Position numbers and translations under genes: made by a program. The notes beneath the pieces are model-generated. The model was given only the letters and a program-made list of their open reading frames with translations, made no database searches and was not told the origin of the DNA. This document shows, piece after piece, positions 24,092-32,360 of a stretch of DNA of 64,000 nt. The DNA comes from Hamadaea sp013361475. GTDB lineage: Bacteria; Actinomycetota; Actinomycetes; Mycobacteriales; Micromonosporaceae. Position 1 is the stretch's first letter, and each line of letters starts with the position of its first letter. The stretch covers positions 310,001 through 374,000 of the forward strand of contig NZ_JBFAHM010000010.1 in the NCBI RefSeq assembly GCF_040654195.1, given 5' to 3'.

Positions 24092-25873
24092 GTGGCAAAT
24101 CTGCTCAAGAAACCCTGGTTCCTCATCGGTTCCGCCACCGTTCTCGTGGTGGCCGTCGGCGCGGCGGTCGCGCTGAGATCGGGCGCCGATCCGGCGACCT
24201 TCACCCCCACCGCGGCCGAGCCGAGTGCCGTGGCCGACGAAGCCGCCGCCGACATGACCTTCGTGGCCGAGGGCAAGGCGGCCGCCGCGACGCATCCGGC
24301 GGTCTCGTTCACCGCCAAGGAGACGCTCAACGGACGCGACGGCGCCTCGATGGACGCCAACGTCGTCAAGAAGGACATGTACCGGGCCGGCGCGACGATC
24401 AAGGTCGTCTGCCAGGACCGCGGCGACATGGCGTACGGGTCGGCGATCTGGGATCGCACCTCCGACGGGGTCTACGTGCCGGACGCGTACGTGAAGACGG
24501 GCACCGACGGCTTCGCCCCCGGCGTCGCCCGCTGCTCCGACCTCGCGCAGAGCGGAAAGGCGTACCCGGCGACCGCGGATCTCAACGGCCGCGCGGGTCC
24601 GTCGCTCACCGCCCGGGTGGTCGAGGAGAACATGTATCGCAAGGGCGAGAAGGTGGTCGTCGTCTGCCAGATCGCCGGCTCGGTCGCGTACGGGTCGGCC
24701 ATCTGGGACAAGACGGACGACGGCGTCTACGTTCCGGACGCGTACGTGAAGACGGGGGTCGAGAAGAACTTCGCGCCCGGCATCGCCCGCTGCACCGACA
24801 CCACGCCCGCGCGGTTCGGCTTCAAGGCCACTGTGGACCTCGCCGGGCGCGACGCCAAGTCCGTCTCGGCCAAGGAGGTCAAGACGTACGCCGCGGGCAG
24901 CACCGTCTACATCACCTGCCAGACGATCGGGGCCAACGCGTACGGCTCGAACATCTGGGACAAGACGGTCGACAACCTCTGGGTCGCCGACCATTACCTG
25001 AAGACCGGGTTCGACACGTTCACGCCGGGCGTACCGAAGTGCGCAGGCACTCCGGTGGCGTCGCCCAGCCCCACCGCGGCGGCGACCGGCGGCACTGGCT
25101 TCCCGGCCAAGGTCGACCTCGCCGGGCGCAAGGCGAAGTCCACGTCGTCCACCGAGGTGAAGACGTACGCGGCCGGCAGCAAGGTGCGCGTCGTCTGCCA
25201 GGCCTACGGGGCGTACGCGTACGGGTCGTACATCTGGGACAAGACGAGCGACGGACTGTGGGTCGCCGACTACTACCTGAAGACGGGCACCGACGGGTTC
25301 CTGTCGGACATGCCTCGCTGTGACGACGACAAGCCGACCGGCGGCCCGTCGACGGGCACTGGGACGGGCTCCCACTACGGCGACTGCCGGGACGGGCATG
25401 GCCGGATCAGCGGTCCCAAGGGGTCGACGGCTGGCACGGCGGCGCAGAAGATCGCCCGGGTCATCGCGGCGGCCAAGGCCATGACCGGCAAGGGCCTGTC
25501 CTACTCGTGGGGCGGCGGTGGCAAGGGCGGGCCGTCGTGCGGCATCAGCTCACCCAGCCCGGGTGGGCACATCGACTACAACCGCTACGGCTTCGACTGC
25601 TCCGGTTACACCCTGTACGCGTACTGGGTGGGGGCGGGCGTCGACATCGGCCCGAACACCGGCAGCCAGTGGGGCTCGGGCCGAGTCCTGCCGTACAGCC
25701 AGCGCAAACCGGGCGACCTGATCTTCTGGTTCTCCGGCGGGGTGAGCGTTCACGTGGCGATCTACCTCGGCGGCAACCAGATGCTGGAGGCCGCCCCGCC
25801 GCGCGGTTCGTCGAGCGTGCACCAGACCTCGGTGTACGGCTCGCACGCCTCGGTCGTCCGCGTCCTCGGCTGA
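24092..25873 (+). CDS. NlpC/P60 endopeptidase with four SH3-like repeats
   Basis: A 593-residue protein anchored or exported by an N-terminal hydrophobic segment (WFLIGSATVLVVAVGAAVAL, about 9-28). Four repeats of about 80 residues (about 70-150, 157-235, 242-318, 332-408) share the pattern AYGS-x-IWD-x-T-x-D with a C-terminal KTG and two cysteines each, and probably bind cell wall. The C-terminal NlpC/P60 domain (about 440-593) has the catalytic Cys in YGFDCSGYTLYAYW and the His in GGVSVHVAIYLGG. It likely cleaves peptidoglycan stem peptides. GTG start at 24092; the ribosome site is weak. Confidence 0.9.
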   Translation: MANLLKKPWFLIGSATVLVVAVGAAVALRSGADPATFTPTAAEPSAVADEAAADMTFVAEGKAAAATHPAVSFTAKETLNGRDGASMDANVVKKDMYRAGATIKVVCQDRGDMAYGSAIWDRTSDGVYVPDAYVKTGTDGFAPGVARCSDLAQSGKAYPATADLNGRAGPSLTARVVEENMYRKGEKVVVVCQIAGSVAYGSAIWDKTDDGVYVPDAYVKTGVEKNFAPGIARCTDTTPARFGFKATVDLAGRDAKSVSAKEVKTYAAGSTVYITCQTIGANAYGSNIWDKTVDNLWVADHYLKTGFDTFTPGVPKCAGTPVASPSPTAAATGGTGFPAKVDLAGRKAKSTSSTEVKTYAAGSKVRVVCQAYGAYAYGSYIWDKTSDGLWVADYYLKTGTDGFLSDMPRCDDDKPTGGPSTGTGTGSHYGDCRDGHGRISGPKGSTAGTAAQKIARVIAAAKAMTGKGLSYSWGGGGKGGPSCGISSPSPGGHIDYNRYGFDCSGYTLYAYWVGAGVDIGPNTGSQWGSGRVLPYSQRKPGDLIFWFSGGVSVHVAIYLGGNQMLEAAPPRGSSSVHQTSVYGSHASVVRVLG

Positions 25874-25916
25874 CGCCGGAACGTCGGCGACCACACCTGT
25901 CCGTAACCACGTAAGT

Positions 25917-25950
25917 GCACTGTGGATAGTCCTCGGGTTATCCACAGTGC
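25917..25950. terminator. Hairpin with DnaA-box-like arms
   Basis: GCACTGTGGATA (25917-25928) and TATCCACAGTGC (25939-25950) form a perfect 12-bp stem, loop 10. The right arm contains TTATCCACA, identical to the consensus DnaA box, and the left arm contains nearly the same box inverted. It most simply terminates the NlpC/P60 transcript. Confidence 0.65.
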
Positions 25951-26020
25951 GCTGCTCACCGGCTTGACGACGGACTGGAGGCTGGGCACGATGATCCCTT
26001 CCGAACGCTGGGAGGGTTCA

Positions 26021-27082
26021 GTGGCGCGTCAGGAGAATCCTGTCGATCCCCTCGCCGGTCCGCTCCAGTCCTTCGCCTACGACCTTCGCAAGGTCCGGAT
26101 CGAGGCGGGCAATCCGACCTATCGCGCGCTGGCCAGAACGGCGGGCTACAGTCCCACGACTCTTTCCGAGGCCGCGGCCGGTCTTCGCAAACCGTCGCTG
26201 GACGTCGTCCTCGCGTACGTGGGGGCCTGCGGCGGCGACGTCGAGGCCTGGCGCCGCCGCTGGGAGCAATTGGACCGCGACCTGGCGGAACCCGGCACGG
26301 ATCCGGAAGCCGATTCCGGCGCGGTCGCCGGGGCCGAGCCGCCGGCACCGGCACGACGGCGCTGGCCGCTGGTGGCCGGCGTGGCCGTCACGGTGATCGT
26401 GGCGGTGGCGGCGGTTGTGTTCGTGCTCCGGGAGCCGGCGCCGAAGGCGGAGGCGAACGGCTGCCCGGCCCTGCCGCCGCACCGCACCTTCACCGCGGTG
26501 ACCTACGGCAAGGGCGCACCGGTACGCGCCGCGGCCACCCTCACCGATCCGGTGCTCATGACCGTCCCCAGTGGATGCACGCTCGGCTTCACCGGATTCT
26601 GTGTGGGGCAACGAGTCCGCGACGCGACCGGCGGCACTCCTGACGTCCGGTGGTTCGTGCTGCCGGACGGCAAGGTCGTCCCCTCGGCGGTCGTTCACGG
26701 TAATCCCCCGGCCGCGTTGACGCCGGTCCCCTGCGCGAAGGGCCGGCCCAGCCCGGACGGCATCGCCCTCGTGCTGGCCACGGACACCGCCAAGCCGGGC
26801 GGGCTGAAGGCCACCGTCAGCGGGCACAACCTGGAGATCGTCGGATTCGCCGTACGCCGCTCGACCGGCGCCTGGCGACCGCTCGGGCTGACCGAGAAGT
26901 TCACTGCGACGCTGACGGTGAACCCCGGCGAGCAGATCGTGGTGGCCGCCGCCGCCTGTTTCGGCGGCGACGGCCCGACGGGATTGATCGATGCGAGGCG
27001 CTTTCCCGGGGCGGCTCAGTCGGCGACGCTCAGCACCGCCGAATACGCCGCCGCGAGCCAGGCGGCGTGCGCCTATCCCTGA
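26021..27082 (+). CDS. HTH-membrane protein with extracytoplasmic domain
   Basis: A 353-residue protein. Residues about 18-85 form an XRE-like helix-turn-helix (YRALARTAGYSPTTLSEAAAGLRKPSLDVVLAYVGACGGD), the type found in many actinobacterial regulators. A single transmembrane helix follows at about 113-136, then a 215-residue external domain with four or five cysteines (CPALPPHRTFTAV, GCTLGFTGFCVGQRV, VPCAKGRP) that I do not recognise. This layout suggests a membrane-bound sensor-regulator. GTG at 26021 is preferred over ATG at 25991 because GGAGGG lies five bases before it. Confidence 0.82.
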   Translation: MARQENPVDPLAGPLQSFAYDLRKVRIEAGNPTYRALARTAGYSPTTLSEAAAGLRKPSLDVVLAYVGACGGDVEAWRRRWEQLDRDLAEPGTDPEADSGAVAGAEPPAPARRRWPLVAGVAVTVIVAVAAVVFVLREPAPKAEANGCPALPPHRTFTAVTYGKGAPVRAAATLTDPVLMTVPSGCTLGFTGFCVGQRVRDATGGTPDVRWFVLPDGKVVPSAVVHGNPPAALTPVPCAKGRPSPDGIALVLATDTAKPGGLKATVSGHNLEIVGFAVRRSTGAWRPLGLTEKFTATLTVNPGEQIVVAAAACFGGDGPTGLIDARRFPGAAQSATLSTAEYAAASQAACAYP

Positions 27083-27441
27083 CGTCCTCGGGAGCCGACC
27101 AACGCGCGGACGACGAGCAGGGCGGCGATCAGCACCACCTGCCCGCCCAGGACGATCTTGTTGACGTCGACCGCCGGTCGCCAGCTGACCCGGCCTTCCC
27201 GGACCACGAAGACGCCGAGCGCCTTCGCCGACACGCCGACGCCACCGCCGCTGCCCTTGCCTTGGTCCTCCGGTCCGGCACCACCGCCTCCGCCGCCGCC
27301 ACCGCGTACCTTGGCGGCGGGCAGGATGGTCACACCGTTCTCGGAGATCGCCGGGCCGAAGACATGATCGGCCTTGGTGTTGTCGAGGATCTCGCGAACG
27401 CTGTCGAGGACGGGCGCTTCGGCGTCCATCGTCTGGGTCAT
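27073..27441 (-). CDS. GerW/YtfJ-family protein
   Basis: A 122-residue protein with the family core: LDSVREILDNTKADHVFGPAISENGVTILPAAKV, then an unusually long Gly-rich stretch (residues about 47-70), the GVSAKALGVFVVREGRVSWRPAVDVNK segment and a C-terminal transmembrane helix. GerW is needed for germinant responses in Bacillus spores; actinobacterial members are uncharacterised. Its last ten bases overlap the end of the convergent HTH-membrane gene. ATG at 27441. Confidence 0.85.
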   Translation of the reverse strand: MTQTMDAEAPVLDSVREILDNTKADHVFGPAISENGVTILPAAKVRGGGGGGGGAGPEDQGKGSGGGVGVSAKALGVFVVREGRVSWRPAVDVNKIVLGGQVVLIAALLVVRALVGSRGRQG

Positions 27442-27517
27442 GGTGAATCCCCCCTTCTCCCCTACTGAACCCGCTGGGAGGCGATCGGGAGGCCACAACG
27501 GCCGAATAAGCACAAGA

Positions 27518-27543
27518 AAGCCGGTCGGTGGACCGACCGGCTT
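27518..27543 (-). terminator. Terminator of tRNA-Asn
   Basis: AAGCCGGTCGGT and ACCGACCGGCTT form a perfect 12-bp stem with a two-base loop eight bases past the tRNA 3' end. On the minus strand it is followed by TCTTGTGCTTATT, a T-rich stretch as expected for intrinsic termination. Confidence 0.85.
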
Positions 27544-27550
27544 GGCGAGA

Positions 27551-27626
27551 TGGCTCCCCGACTTGGACTCGAACCAAGAACCTGCCGGTTAACAGCCGGC
27601 TGCTCTGCCAATTGAGCTATCGGGGA
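27551..27626 (-). tRNA. tRNA-Asn (GTT)
   Basis: Read on the minus strand: acceptor TCCCCGA/TCGGGGA, D arm AGCTCAATTGGCAGAGC, anticodon arm CCGGC TGTTAAC GCCGG-like with anticodon GTT, T arm CTTGGTTCGAGTCCAAG, discriminator G and an encoded CCA. Confidence 0.96.
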
Positions 27627-27884
27627 TCGCTGGTCAGAGCGGTGAGGATCACCTCTCGCCCTGGCGACTGCACAAGAGTACACAACCCACCGGCCGCCGC
27701 GCGAGCGGGTATGTCCTGCCGAGTTCGTGTCTCCCGTACGGGGGGTCGGCTCACCCGTCAGAGCGGTCAAAGGAGACAATTTCCCCAGTTGGCCAGGCTC
27801 GACGGGATCGCCATCCGGATGAAGGTGTACTCCAGGACAAAAACGGGCATGGTCTAGGGGGAAGTTGGAGGAGGGAGCACACCA

Positions 27885-28157
27885 ATGGGCAAGATGTGGT
27901 TCGTCGCCGGCGTCGCCGTCGGTTACGTGCTCGGCGCCCGGGCGGGACGGGAGACCTACGACCAGATCGCGCGGACCGCGAAGCAGATCTGGGAGAACCC
28001 GACCGTTCAGGAGGCCGCCGGCGTCGTTCAGGCGCAGACGAGCAAGCTCGTGGACACCGCCCGCGACAAGGTGGGCCTGACCGCCGACAAGCTCGACACG
28101 ACGGCGGACAAGGTCGACAAGAAGCTCGCCAACGCGCAGGGGCGGCTCGCGAGCTGA
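27885..28157 (+). CDS. YtxH-like small membrane-associated protein
   Basis: A 90-residue protein: one N-terminal hydrophobic segment WFVAGVAVGYVLGARAGRETYDQI, where GYVLGARAGRE is typical of actinobacterial YtxH-type proteins, then an amphipathic helical tail of repeated DT-x-x-DK units (LVDTARDKVGLTADKLDTTADKVDKKL). Probably a membrane-tethered stress or structural protein. ATG at 27885 with GGAGGAGGGAG upstream. It ends one base before the end of the convergent eboE-like gene. Confidence 0.82.
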   Translation: MGKMWFVAGVAVGYVLGARAGRETYDQIARTAKQIWENPTVQEAAGVVQAQTSKLVDTARDKVGLTADKLDTTADKVDKKLANAQGRLAS

Positions 28158-28158
28158 C

Positions 28159-29430
28159 TCAGCAGTGGGTCACCTGCGGATCGTCCGCCGCACGGCGAGA
28201 CGCCCGCAACGCGCGGTCCGGCGCTCGCGCCGGGCCGCGCAGCCCTAGCTCGCCCAGTTCGGCGTGCGTGAACTCCACCTCGGCCGCGACGTCCTCGCTG
28301 TGCCCACCGGGCGGCAGCCGGTAGGCCCAGGTCGCGGTCTCCACCTCCACGTGGTCCGTGAGCGCTTCGGCGCCCGCGAACAACTCGGCCAACGCGGCCC
28401 GCGCGTCGGGCAACGTGGTCGTCAGCGGCTCCGGCGGCCGCGTGTGCAACGGCACATGCACGTGTACGCGCCAAGGCCCGGACAGGTCACCGTCGAGTGC
28501 TTCGGGGAGATCATCGGCCCCGGTGCCGGACGGCCTCCGGGTCGGATGGGGGAACCGGGGTTCGGCGAAGCTCTCGAGGATCGGCCGGGCGGCCGCTGGA
28601 TCCTCGGCCACCAGCGCGGCCGAGACCTGCACCTTGACGATCTGCAGCCGGTGCTCCCGCAGCGCCGCCACGGCCGCGGCCGGCGACTCCCAGGCGCACG
28701 CCAGATGGGCCAGGTCGAGACAGATCCCCAGGAAGGTCGGGTCGACGTCGGAGAGGTGCTCGACGGCTTGGGAACTCGTCTCGATGAGGCAGCCCGGCTC
28801 GGGTTCGAACCCGACCCGGACGAGCCGCCCGGTGTGCCAGGTGATCTCGGCCAGCCCGTCGGCCAGATCCTCCAACAGGCGATCGGCCCGGTCGGCACGC
28901 TCGGCGTCCCACGGGTCGCGCCAGGCGACCGGCACGGTGGAGACCGAGCCGCGCTCGGCGTCGTCGGGCATCAGGTCGCACAGCACGCGAGCCAGGTCCA
29001 GCGTGTACTCCAGGCGCTCGCGTTGGGTCCAGTCCGGCCGGTAGACGGCGCGCTTGGCCGAGCTGAGGCGGCTACGCGAAGAGCCGGCGTCGGCCGGCTC
29101 CGCTGCCTGGGAAACTCCGCCTCGTGGCGGGCCGTCGTGAAGGCCGGCCGGATCCCGATAGGGGAACCCGTTGAGGGTGACCACTTCGAGCCCCCGCAGG
29201 GACAGTTCCGACCGCAGCCGCCGCCGCATCGAGAACGAGGCGGCCAGTGCGGACGCCACCGGCGCGGCGAGCCACAGCCCGAGACCGAGGAGGTCGACGC
29301 CCAGCGCCTCTCGCACCGGCAGGGCGTCGGAGTCGAGCTGAGCGAGGATGCTCCGCAGATCCGTGGCCGGTCGCACGTTCGTCCCGTAGGCGAGATGGAC
29401 CGTCTGGCCGTCCCGATGCTGCAAACGCAT
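28159..29430 (-). CDS. eboE: EboE-type metabolite traffic protein (TIM barrel)
   Basis: A 423-residue protein with the EboE signatures: HLAYGTNVRPATDLRSILAQL at the N-terminus, VVTLNGFPY, KRAVYRPDWTQRERLEYTLDLARVL, and ERGSVSTVPVAWR, within a xylose-isomerase-like TIM barrel. In cyanobacteria and other bacteria EboE belongs to the eboABCDEF cluster needed to export precursor metabolites to the periplasm. No other ebo gene is in this window. ATG at 29430. The 240 bases upstream contain no gene and may carry its promoter and the ABC operon terminator. Confidence 0.82.
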   Translation of the reverse strand: MRLQHRDGQTVHLAYGTNVRPATDLRSILAQLDSDALPVREALGVDLLGLGLWLAAPVASALAASFSMRRRLRSELSLRGLEVVTLNGFPYRDPAGLHDGPPRGGVSQAAEPADAGSSRSRLSSAKRAVYRPDWTQRERLEYTLDLARVLCDLMPDDAERGSVSTVPVAWRDPWDAERADRADRLLEDLADGLAEITWHTGRLVRVGFEPEPGCLIETSSQAVEHLSDVDPTFLGICLDLAHLACAWESPAAAVAALREHRLQIVKVQVSAALVAEDPAAARPILESFAEPRFPHPTRRPSGTGADDLPEALDGDLSGPWRVHVHVPLHTRPPEPLTTTLPDARAALAELFAGAEALTDHVEVETATWAYRLPPGGHSEDVAAEVEFTHAELGELGLRGPARAPDRALRASRRAADDPQVTHC

Positions 29431-29670
29431 CAGCCACCCCCAGGACCCGTCGCGAGCGGCCGGAAACGCAACTGAACGTCCATTTCGGAACGTCTAGTTC
29501 GTCCGGTCCCTAGATTTTATGCTCGCGTACGCCGGGCGCCCTCTTCTGTCGGATCAACGACAGTTCGCCGAGTCGGTGGGCGTATCGCCGCAGGCCCGCC
29601 CACTTGTTGTCGCCCGTCCGGCCACCTGGTGTCGCGGGCCCGGCCGTCTCCGGCGACGGCACCGGCCCGG

Positions 29671-30486
29671 CTACTTGAGGAGCATCCTCTCCAGACGGCG
29701 GCCCGTGAAGTACAGCCCCACCGTCATCATCACGACGAGATACAGCGCGTGCACCGCCGTCCCGGCGTCGGGATGCCCGGTGGTGAGGTCCCGGACCATT
29801 TCCACGGCTTGGTAGAGCGGCGTCACCCGGATGATCCACTGGAACACCTCCGGGTAGTTGGCGATCGGGGCGAACGTCGCCGAGAACAGGAACAACGCGA
29901 ACTGCGCGGTCGCCATCAAGTCGAAATCCTGCCAGCCCCGCATCATCGTCGTGAAGATCATGCCGATGGCGCCGAACGCGAACCCGACCAGGATGGTGGC
30001 GGGGAACGCCACCAGCGCCCAGCCGATCGTCGTCAGCTTCATCACGACCATCACGCCGAGGAACACCGCGGTGTAGACCGAGCCCCGCATCATCGCCCAG
30101 ACGAGTTCGCCGAGCGCGATCTCGATCGGCCGCACCGGGGTGGCAAGCACCGCGTCGTAGGTCTTGGCGTACTTGAACTTGAAGAAGAAGTTGAACGTGG
30201 TCTCGGCCATCGCCCCGTTCATCGCCGAGGTGGCCAGCATCGCCGGGGCGACGAACGTCGCGTAGGGCAGGACGCGGCCGTCGACCGAGATGTCCCCGAC
30301 CAGGGCGCCGACGCCGATGCCGATCGACAGCAGGTAGAACACCGGCTCGAAGAAGCCGGAGATGAGCACCAGCCAGTAGGACGCGCCCGACCGCAGCGCA
30401 CCCATGTTGCGGTTGACCACCGCGCCCACCCGCACCGGGGCGACGCCGGGCCGGGTGACCGCCGCGGCGACGAGTGTCGTGACCAT
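29671..30486 (-). CDS. ABC-2 type transporter permease
   Basis: A 271-residue integral membrane protein with six predicted segments. The ABC-2 signature appears as FFKFKYAKTYDAVLATPVRPIEIALGELVWA, the cytoplasmic loop typical of NodJ/DrrB permeases. It ends the three-gene exporter operon; its ATG lies four bases after the stop of the other permease. Together they form a heterodimeric channel driven by the ATPase at 31260-32189. Cargo is unknown; drugs or polysaccharide-like metabolites are typical. Confidence 0.9.
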   Translation of the reverse strand: MVTTLVAAAVTRPGVAPVRVGAVVNRNMGALRSGASYWLVLISGFFEPVFYLLSIGIGVGALVGDISVDGRVLPYATFVAPAMLATSAMNGAMAETTFNFFFKFKYAKTYDAVLATPVRPIEIALGELVWAMMRGSVYTAVFLGVMVVMKLTTIGWALVAFPATILVGFAFGAIGMIFTTMMRGWQDFDLMATAQFALFLFSATFAPIANYPEVFQWIIRVTPLYQAVEMVRDLTTGHPDAGTAVHALYLVVMMTVGLYFTGRRLERMLLK

Positions 30487-30490
30487 CGCT

Positions 30491-31258
30491 TCAGTCCTCC
30501 AGCCGCTTGCGGAAACGCCAGATCGCCAGGGCCACGCCGACGGCCGTCCAGGCGACCAGGTAGCCGACGTGGATCCAGATCGGCCACGGTGTCGGCCAGC
30601 CGAGGGTCGCCTCCCGGGACAGGACGACCCCATGCCACAGCGGAGACGCGTATGCCAAGGGGCGAACCAGCGCGGGCAGCTGGTCGACGGGGAAGAAGAC
30701 CCCGGAGAACAGGGTCGCCGGGATGACCCCGAACCGGAACAGCAGCGCGAAGTAGTTGTCGTTCTCGATGGAGGCGGCGAACGCCGTGACCGGACCCGCC
30801 ACCGAGACGGTGACGATCGCGGCGATCAGGATGGTCGCCGGCGCCCACCAGGAGTGCATCGCGCCGAAGGTCCCCACGATGATCAGGAACGCGATCGTGG
30901 CGATGACCCCGCGGAACATCAGATAGAGCAGGTGGCCGCCGACCATGTGCCACGGCTCGACCGGCGCGGACCGCATCGCCTGATAGGACCGCGTCCACTT
31001 GAACCCGCCCAGCACCGGGTAGGTGGACTCGCCGATGCCGATCTGGAACGCGGTGGTGATCACGACGCCCGGGGCGATGTAGCTCAGGTAGTCGACGCCG
31101 CCGAGACCGCCGTTGGCGTTGACGTAGCTGCCGACGCCGACGCCGATGCTCAGCACGAACAGCAGCGGCAACAGGAACGAGGAGAAGACGGAGGCCTGCC
31201 AGAGCCGGCGGTAGAGAGTCAGCTCCCGCTCCAGCGTGGCCAGCATCGGATGCGCCAT
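30491..31258 (-). CDS. ABC-2 type transporter permease
   Basis: A 255-residue permease with six segments. The motif GGFKWTRSYQAMRSAPVEPWHMVGGHLLY parallels the loop in the partner permease, which shows that the two are paralogues. The ATG at 31258 lies one base from the stop of the ATPase gene, so translation is coupled. Second gene of the exporter operon. Confidence 0.9.
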   Translation of the reverse strand: MAHPMLATLERELTLYRRLWQASVFSSFLLPLLFVLSIGVGVGSYVNANGGLGGVDYLSYIAPGVVITTAFQIGIGESTYPVLGGFKWTRSYQAMRSAPVEPWHMVGGHLLYLMFRGVIATIAFLIIVGTFGAMHSWWAPATILIAAIVTVSVAGPVTAFAASIENDNYFALLFRFGVIPATLFSGVFFPVDQLPALVRPLAYASPLWHGVVLSREATLGWPTPWPIWIHVGYLVAWTAVGVALAIWRFRKRLED

Positions 31259-31259
31259 G

Positions 31260-32189
31260 TCAGTCCACCAGCTGCCGGCCGGTCAGGTGCAGGAAGACGT
31301 CCTCCAAGGTGGACCGCCGCACCAGTACGCCACTCGGCGCCAACTCCCGCCGGTGCACCTCGTTGATCGCCCCGTCGCCGTCGTCGGCGTAGAGCAGGAC
31401 GCGGTCGGGCAGGACGTCGATGCGCTCGCCGATGCCCACGAGCTTGTCGCGGAACCCTTCGAGCGGGCTCTCGCCGAAGCGCAGCTCGACCACCTCACGG
31501 GTGGAGTAGGTCTCGATGAGCGCCCGGGGCGACCCCTCGGCCACGATCTTGCCCGCGTCCATCACGACGAGGCGGTCACAGAGCTGTTCCGCCTCGTCCA
31601 TGTAGTGCGTGGTGAGCACCAGGGTCACTCCCTGCTGCTTCAGCCGGAACAGCCGCTCCCAGAGCAGGTGCCGCGCCTGTGGGTCGAGGCCGGTGGTGGG
31701 CTCGTCGAGCAGCACCAGCTCGGGTTCGTTGACCATCGCACGGGCGATCGTCAGGCGGCGCTTCATCCCGCCGGACAACGGGTCGACCTTGCTCTCCGCC
31801 CGGTCGGCGAGCTGCACGAACTCCAGCAGTTCCAGGGCGCGCTGCCTGGCCGCCGCCCGGGAGATCCCGAAGTAGCGCGCATAAGTCGTGAGGTTCTCCC
31901 GGACGGTCAGGTCGGGGTCGAGATTGTCGAGCTGCGGGCAGACGCCGAGACGGCTCCGGATGCGGGTGCCGTCCTTGACCGGGTCCAGGCCCAGGATGCT
32001 CAGCTCACCGGCGGTCGGCGTCGAGACGCAGCCGATCATCCGCATCGTCGAGCTCTTGCCCGCCCCGTTCGGCCCGAGGAAGCCGAAGGCCTCACCCCGG
32101 GCGACGTCGAGGTCGATGCCGTCCACCGCGGTGAAGTCGCCGAAGCGTTTCACCAGGCCGCGGGCGCGAATCAGGGACTGATCAGTCAC
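31260..32189 (-). CDS. ABC transporter ATP-binding protein (DrrA/NodI type)
   Basis: A 309-residue ATPase. Walker A is LGPNGAGKSSTMRM, the Q loop falls in CPQLDNLDPDLTVRENL, the signature is DPLSGGMKRRLTIARAM, and Walker B plus D loop is LVLLDEPTTGLDPQARH. The C-terminal about 80 residues (VVELRFGESPLEG onward, ending LTGRQLVD) match the extension of NodI/DrrA proteins. It energises export through the two permeases downstream. The start is GTG at 32189. Confidence 0.93.
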   Translation of the reverse strand: MTDQSLIRARGLVKRFGDFTAVDGIDLDVARGEAFGFLGPNGAGKSSTMRMIGCVSTPTAGELSILGLDPVKDGTRIRSRLGVCPQLDNLDPDLTVRENLTTYARYFGISRAAARQRALELLEFVQLADRAESKVDPLSGGMKRRLTIARAMVNEPELVLLDEPTTGLDPQARHLLWERLFRLKQQGVTLVLTTHYMDEAEQLCDRLVVMDAGKIVAEGSPRALIETYSTREVVELRFGESPLEGFRDKLVGIGERIDVLPDRVLLYADDGDGAINEVHRRELAPSGVLVRRSTLEDVFLHLTGRQLVD

Positions 32190-32360
32190 GACCCGACCCT
32201 AGTCGCCGGGTCTGACATTCGAAACCTGATTACGAGCCGAACGGCTACGAGCTGCCGTCTTTTCGGAAATTCATCGATGACTTTCGCCGGATGCCTTGCC
32301 CTACAAACAGATGAGTGAGAATATCGAGCATCACCGAACTCCGACCCCCAGGAGGTCATC

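Noticed and set aside
27073..27441. Gly-rich region of the GerW-type protein as a sequencing artefact
   Set aside because: The frame is uninterrupted and both flanks match the family; long Gly tracts occur in homologues.
31260..32189. The ABC ATPase as a LolD/MacB-type exporter component
   Set aside because: The NodI/DrrA-type C-terminal extension and the ABC-2 permease partners fit the drug/polysaccharide exporter group better.
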